A stretch of DNA of 64,000 nucleotides from Klebsiella quasipneumoniae subsp. quasipneumoniae (GTDB lineage Bacteria; Pseudomonadota; Gammaproteobacteria; Enterobacterales; Enterobacteriaceae): assembly GCF_020525925.1 (NCBI RefSeq), contig NZ_CP084876.1, positions 4,526,001 through 4,590,000 of the forward strand, read 5' to 3'. Under the pieces are notes generated by a model. That model was not told the DNA's origin and ran no database searches. It worked only from the letters and a program-made list of their open reading frames with translations. Shown here in pieces: positions 62,282 to 64,000 of this stretch. Position 1 is the stretch's first letter, and every line of letters begins with the position of its first letter. The translations under genes and the position numbers were made by a program.

Positions 62282-63625
62282 TTATGCGGTCTGCTGACTC
62301 TCCTGCTCCGCCCGTTCAGCCTCTTCCGCTTCCTGAGCAAGCAGCTGCTTCTCATACACCTTAAAGAACGGGAAGTAGATAATCGCCGACACGCAGGCCA
62401 GAACGATGACCAGAATCGCCGCCCGGAAATCCCAGCCCAGCGCCCAGGCACCGCCAATCGGCGCCGGCGCCGTCCACGGTACCACGGAGATGACGCGGCC
62501 AATCAGATCCAGCTTCATTGCCGCCCAGGCCAACACCGCATTCACCATCGGCGCCAGCAGGAACGGAATAAAGAACACCGGGTTCATGACGATAGGCGTC
62601 CCAAAGATGACCGGCTCGTTAATGTTAAACAGGCTTGGCACCACGCTTAAACGCCCAATGGAGCGCAAATGCGCTGAGCGGCTGCGCAGATAGCAGAACA
62701 CCAGCCCCATGGTGGCACCGGAACCTCCGACCACGATAAAAAAGGTCCAGAACGCCTCCATAAAAATATGCGGCAGAGGCGCGCCCTGGGCCAGCGCCTG
62801 CTGGTTCATACCGAGGTTGGTCAGCCAGAACATCTGCAGCATCCCGGAAACAATCGCCGCACCGTGGATCCCGGCAAACCACAGCAGGTGGCCGATGAGG
62901 ACCGCCAGCAGGATCGCCGGCAGGGAATCGGCTGCCGAAACCAGCGGTTTGAAAATTGCCATAATGGCCTGCGGGATCAGCATGTCAAAATGGTGCTGAA
63001 TAAACAGGCTCAGCGGATAGAGCGTCAGCACAACCACCAGCACCGGGATCAACAGATCAAAGGAATTTTTGATCATCGGTGGGACCTGATCCGGTAGACG
63101 GATACCGATATTATGCGCCTTGAGAAAACGCATCATCTCCACACAGTAGATCGCCACCAGAATGGCGGTAAAGATCCCTGTTCCGCCAAGGCTGTCCACC
63201 GGCAGCGTGCCATTCGTCTTCGGCGCGGCAATCAGTAAAAAGGCCATGATCGACAGCATCGCGCACATAAAGGGATCGAGCTGATTGGATTTCTCGTAGT
63301 GCTTACCGAGGTTGTAAGAGATTGCCGCGCAGATGTAGATCGACATGATCCCCATCGTCATATCAAAGGGGGTCAGAATGCGCCCCTCAAACTCTTTTGC
63401 CAGATCCAGCCAGGCGCGGGCAAAACCCCAGGTGGTGTCCGGGGAGAAAGGAGGATAAGCAAACACCAGCAGGAACGATCCGACGATCATAAACGGCATC
63501 GCGGAGATAAAACCGTCACGGATAGCCATGACGTGACGCTGCGATGAGATCCGCCCTGCTATGGGGCTTATGTAATTTTCTACAAAGCGAAATATCAAAT
63601 TAAACGCAGCATGGTTAGCAGACAT
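62282..63625 (-). CDS. PTS sugar transporter EIIC, Lac/cellobiose family
   Basis: 447-residue membrane permease of the phosphotransferase system. It has about ten hydrophobic segments and the family signature LFNINEPVIFGTPIVMNPVF around the substrate site. It lacks fused EIIA/EIIB domains, so partner components must be encoded elsewhere. It resembles ChbC/CelB-type cellobiose, chitobiose or lichenan permeases; the sugar is not readable. A hydrophilic tail (EAEEAERAEQESQQTA) ends it. Divergent gene at 63959 and tandem LacI-type operators lie upstream. Confidence 0.88.
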   Translation of the reverse strand: MSANHAAFNLIFRFVENYISPIAGRISSQRHVMAIRDGFISAMPFMIVGSFLLVFAYPPFSPDTTWGFARAWLDLAKEFEGRILTPFDMTMGIMSIYICAAISYNLGKHYEKSNQLDPFMCAMLSIMAFLLIAAPKTNGTLPVDSLGGTGIFTAILVAIYCVEMMRFLKAHNIGIRLPDQVPPMIKNSFDLLIPVLVVVLTLYPLSLFIQHHFDMLIPQAIMAIFKPLVSAADSLPAILLAVLIGHLLWFAGIHGAAIVSGMLQMFWLTNLGMNQQALAQGAPLPHIFMEAFWTFFIVVGGSGATMGLVFCYLRSRSAHLRSIGRLSVVPSLFNINEPVIFGTPIVMNPVFFIPFLLAPMVNAVLAWAAMKLDLIGRVISVVPWTAPAPIGGAWALGWDFRAAILVIVLACVSAIIYFPFFKVYEKQLLAQEAEEAERAEQESQQTA

Positions 63626-63821
63626 AGTAGCCCTCCTGACAGGCTATTGATACTGGCCCAACAACGATTACCCTGCCGTTACGATGACCGCTTATTGATG
63701 CAGCAGGCCGCGGGTGGATTACCGGCTATACTGCCCATAACACAACGATTCATACACGGCTCTTTTGTTATAAATAAAAGGAGAAGTGACTGTTCCAGTA
63801 TTCATCTCAATGCAGATAACC

Positions 63822-63846
63822 GCAACCGGTTACTGTAACCGGTTAC
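63822..63846. promoter_or_regulatory. Tandem LacI-type operators
   Basis: GCAACCGGTTAC (63822-63833) and GTAACCGGTTAC (63835-63846), 13 bp apart. The second is a perfect 12-bp palindrome with a CCGG centre, as in LacI/GalR-family operators. They lie in the 333-bp gap between the PTS EIIC and the gene at 63959. No repressor gene is in the window. The rest of the gap shows no ORF. Confidence 0.7.
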
Positions 63847-63958
63847 GGTGAATGTGAAGGAGATCGACAAAATAGAAAGAATCTGGATTGTCCGCGCTGA
63901 TATTTACACTCCGCCAGGCTTGTGACAGATTTAACCAGCCTTAAATCAGGAGAATCCA

Positions 63959-64000
63959 ATGAGTCTGCAGTCTGTACGGCAGTTTTTTGCCGAACACGCC
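63959..64000 (+). CDS. Start of a possible YbaK/EbsC-family protein (partial)
   Basis: ATG at 63959 with AGGAGA upstream opens MSLQSVRQFFAEHA, and the frame runs off the right edge. The N-terminus resembles small YbaK/EbsC-type aminoacyl-tRNA deacylase homologues. With 14 codons this is only a suggestion. Confidence 0.45.
   Translation, partial: MSLQSVRQFFAEHA

Overview
The window is a piece of an enterobacterial chromosome. Gene order and protein sequences point to the Klebsiella pneumoniae complex. Most loci match the Escherichia coli K-12 0 min / 99 min region almost gene for gene, with Klebsiella-type insertions. No phage, plasmid, insertion sequence or CRISPR array was seen.

Layout. 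1-5.7 kb: ileS (cut by the window edge), ribF, rpsT, nhaR, nhaA. 5.8-10.7 kb: an A+T-richer accessory block on the minus strand: Tsx-like outer-membrane channel, exported sulfatase, radical-SAM sulfatase-maturating enzyme, and an unrecognised zinc-ribbon protein. 11.3-22.3 kb: dnaJ-dnaK with a heat-shock promoter, yaaI-yaaW, satP, an MFS transporter, mogA, talB, yaaJ, yaaA. 22.3-27.3 kb: the thrLABC operon with its attenuator. 27.4-38.2 kb: yjtD, yjjY, arcA, the creABCD operon, rob, gpmB, yjjX, trpR, slt. 38.4-45.6 kb: ettA, nadR, radA, serB, ytjB, lplA.

45.6-51.7 kb: the deoCABD operon, with DeoR- and CRP-type sites and REP elements, plus a CNT nucleoside transporter. 51.8-59.3 kb: yjjV, yjjU, ytjA, osmY, prfC, yjjG, rimI, holD, rsmC. 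59.4-64 kb: three identical tRNA-Leu(CAG) genes, yjjZ and fhuF with Fur boxes, a membrane diguanylate cyclase between them, a Lac/cellobiose-type PTS EIIC with tandem LacI-type operators, and the first 14 codons of a further gene.

How genes work together. The sulfatase block reads as one uptake and desulfation unit: pore, enzyme, cofactor-installing maturase, and a possible DNA-binding partner. deo genes and the adjacent transporter import and break down nucleosides. creB/creC control creD through a visible cre box. thrL controls thrABC by attenuation. The least explained items are the zinc-ribbon/transposase-like protein, an apparent terminator between sulfatase and maturase, a lipobox in CreA, and several short ORFs. 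Start codons were revised to internal positions where E. coli homologues, Shine-Dalgarno spacing or residue numbering favoured it. Homology statements rest on recognition of the sequences, not on database searches.
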